NCBI GenBank assembly: GCA_016185105.1
Contig: JACPOE010000028.1
Location: 32,197 to 66,754 of the forward strand
Direction: 5' to 3'
DNA: 34,558 nt
From: Bdellovibrio sp.
GTDB lineage: Bacteria; Bdellovibrionota; UBA1018
Both the position numbers and the translations under genes were made by a program. Below are positions 34,194 to 34,558 of the stretch, piece after piece (positions within the stretch are counted from its first letter, which is position 1; the number at the start of each line of letters is the position of its first letter). A model generated the notes under the pieces. It was not told where the DNA came from. It did no database searches and saw nothing but the letters and a program-made list of their open reading frames with translations.

Positions 34194-34558
34194 GAAAAAC
34201 CCGGAGAACATTTCAATCGGAAACGGCACGATGGTGGTCGTAGAATGTTCGTTGGACATTTCCCGAATGGTTTGTAGGTACCGAAGCTGCAATGACATCG
34301 GACTTCGTTCCATGATCTGTGCTGCCTCTGCCAGCTTTTGCGAAGCCTGTAACTCCCCTTCAGCGGCAATAATCTTAGCACGCCGTTCTCGTTCTGCTTC
34401 TGCTTGTTTTGCCATGGCACGTTGCATTTCGACTGGCAGGTCGATTTGTTTCACTTCCACATGCGAGACCTTTACTCCCCAGGGCTCCGTCTGAGTGTCC
34501 AGTATGTTTTGAAGGCGGTGATTAATAGACTCTCGTGAGGCTAAAAGTTCGTCCAATT
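34179..34558 (-). CDS. Stomatin/slipin-like SPFH (band 7) protein, C-terminal part
   Basis: The frame enters from the right edge; 126 codons are visible. [19 protein letters not shown] and [16 protein letters not shown] are the end of the SPFH domain of slipins, followed by the coiled-coil helix [20 protein letters not shown] and a tail ending [14 protein letters not shown]. Slipins form membrane-attached oligomers and are usually paired with an NfeD protein; that partner would lie outside the window. The apparent start at 34556 is only a TTG inside the domain. It is convergent with uvrC, 12 bp apart. Confidence 0.9.
   Translation of the reverse strand, partial: LDELLASRESINHRLQNILDTQTEPWGVKVSHVEVKQIDLPVEMQRAMAKQAEAERERRAKIIAAEGELQASQKLAEAAQIMERSPMSLQLRYLQTIREMSNEHSTTTIVPFPIEMFSGFFKNKG

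Noticed and set aside
1-34558. CRISPR arrays, tRNA/rRNA genes, insertion sequences, phage genes
   Set aside because: No repeat-spacer arrays, no cloverleaf or rRNA sequence recognised, no transposase or integrase frames seen on either strand.

Overview
The window looks like a chromosomal segment of a Gram-negative bacterium of the broad delta-proteobacterial type (Bdellovibrionota or a neighbouring phylum; this is inference). The clues are a type II secretion operon in the order gspC-D-E-F-G-H-I-J, a CarD-type RNA-polymerase-binding regulator next to cysS and uvrB, an outer-membrane barrel protein, lipoproteins and a Wzy-type envelope polysaccharide locus. I see no rRNA, tRNA, CRISPR array, insertion sequence or phage gene.

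Layout. Positions 1-8683 (minus) hold the general secretory operon read from gspC to gspJ; gspJ runs off the left edge. A 282-bp divergent control region (8684-8965) separates it from an acyl-CoA dehydrogenase gene (plus). It carries a sigma-54-like -24/-12 element facing gspC and a pair of 11-13 bp palindromes straddling a promoter facing the dehydrogenase gene. Positions 10920-18032 (plus) hold carD, cysS, uvrB, a DUF255/YyaL-type thioredoxin-fold gene and a small outer-membrane protein gene. Positions 18029-31215 are a polysaccharide locus with genes on both strands: a Wzz/BY-kinase co-polymerase, an SLBB-domain protein, a WecA-like initiating transferase with an unusual C-terminal domain, a lone receiver-domain protein, a Wzy/O-antigen-ligase-like membrane protein and five GT4-type glycosyltransferase genes. 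Positions 31270-32379 (minus) encode a zinc-ribbon/Tudor-like protein and a lipoprotein, divergent from uvrC (32430-34166). A stomatin/SPFH gene enters from the right edge.

How the genes fit together. The WecA-like enzyme would load the first sugar phosphate on undecaprenyl phosphate, the GT4 enzymes would extend the repeat unit, the Wzy-like protein would polymerise it, and the Wzz/BY-kinase with the SLBB protein would control length and export. No flippase and no full Wza-type outer-membrane channel is present here. UvrB and UvrC, in two separate clusters, supply nucleotide excision repair.

Most striking: three genes (gspC, the 702-codon glycosyltransferase and the glycosyltransferase at 29073-30046) have a clean change of reading frame exactly where a family-typical segment appears to be missing, and uvrC ends just before its usual helix-hairpin-helix domain. 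Either this genome has many internal deletions or the assembly has lost short segments; read mapping would decide. Other points worth checking are the WecA fusion to a degenerate GGDEF-like domain, the zinc-ribbon/Tudor protein that shares a promoter with uvrC, and the two control elements between gspC and the dehydrogenase gene.
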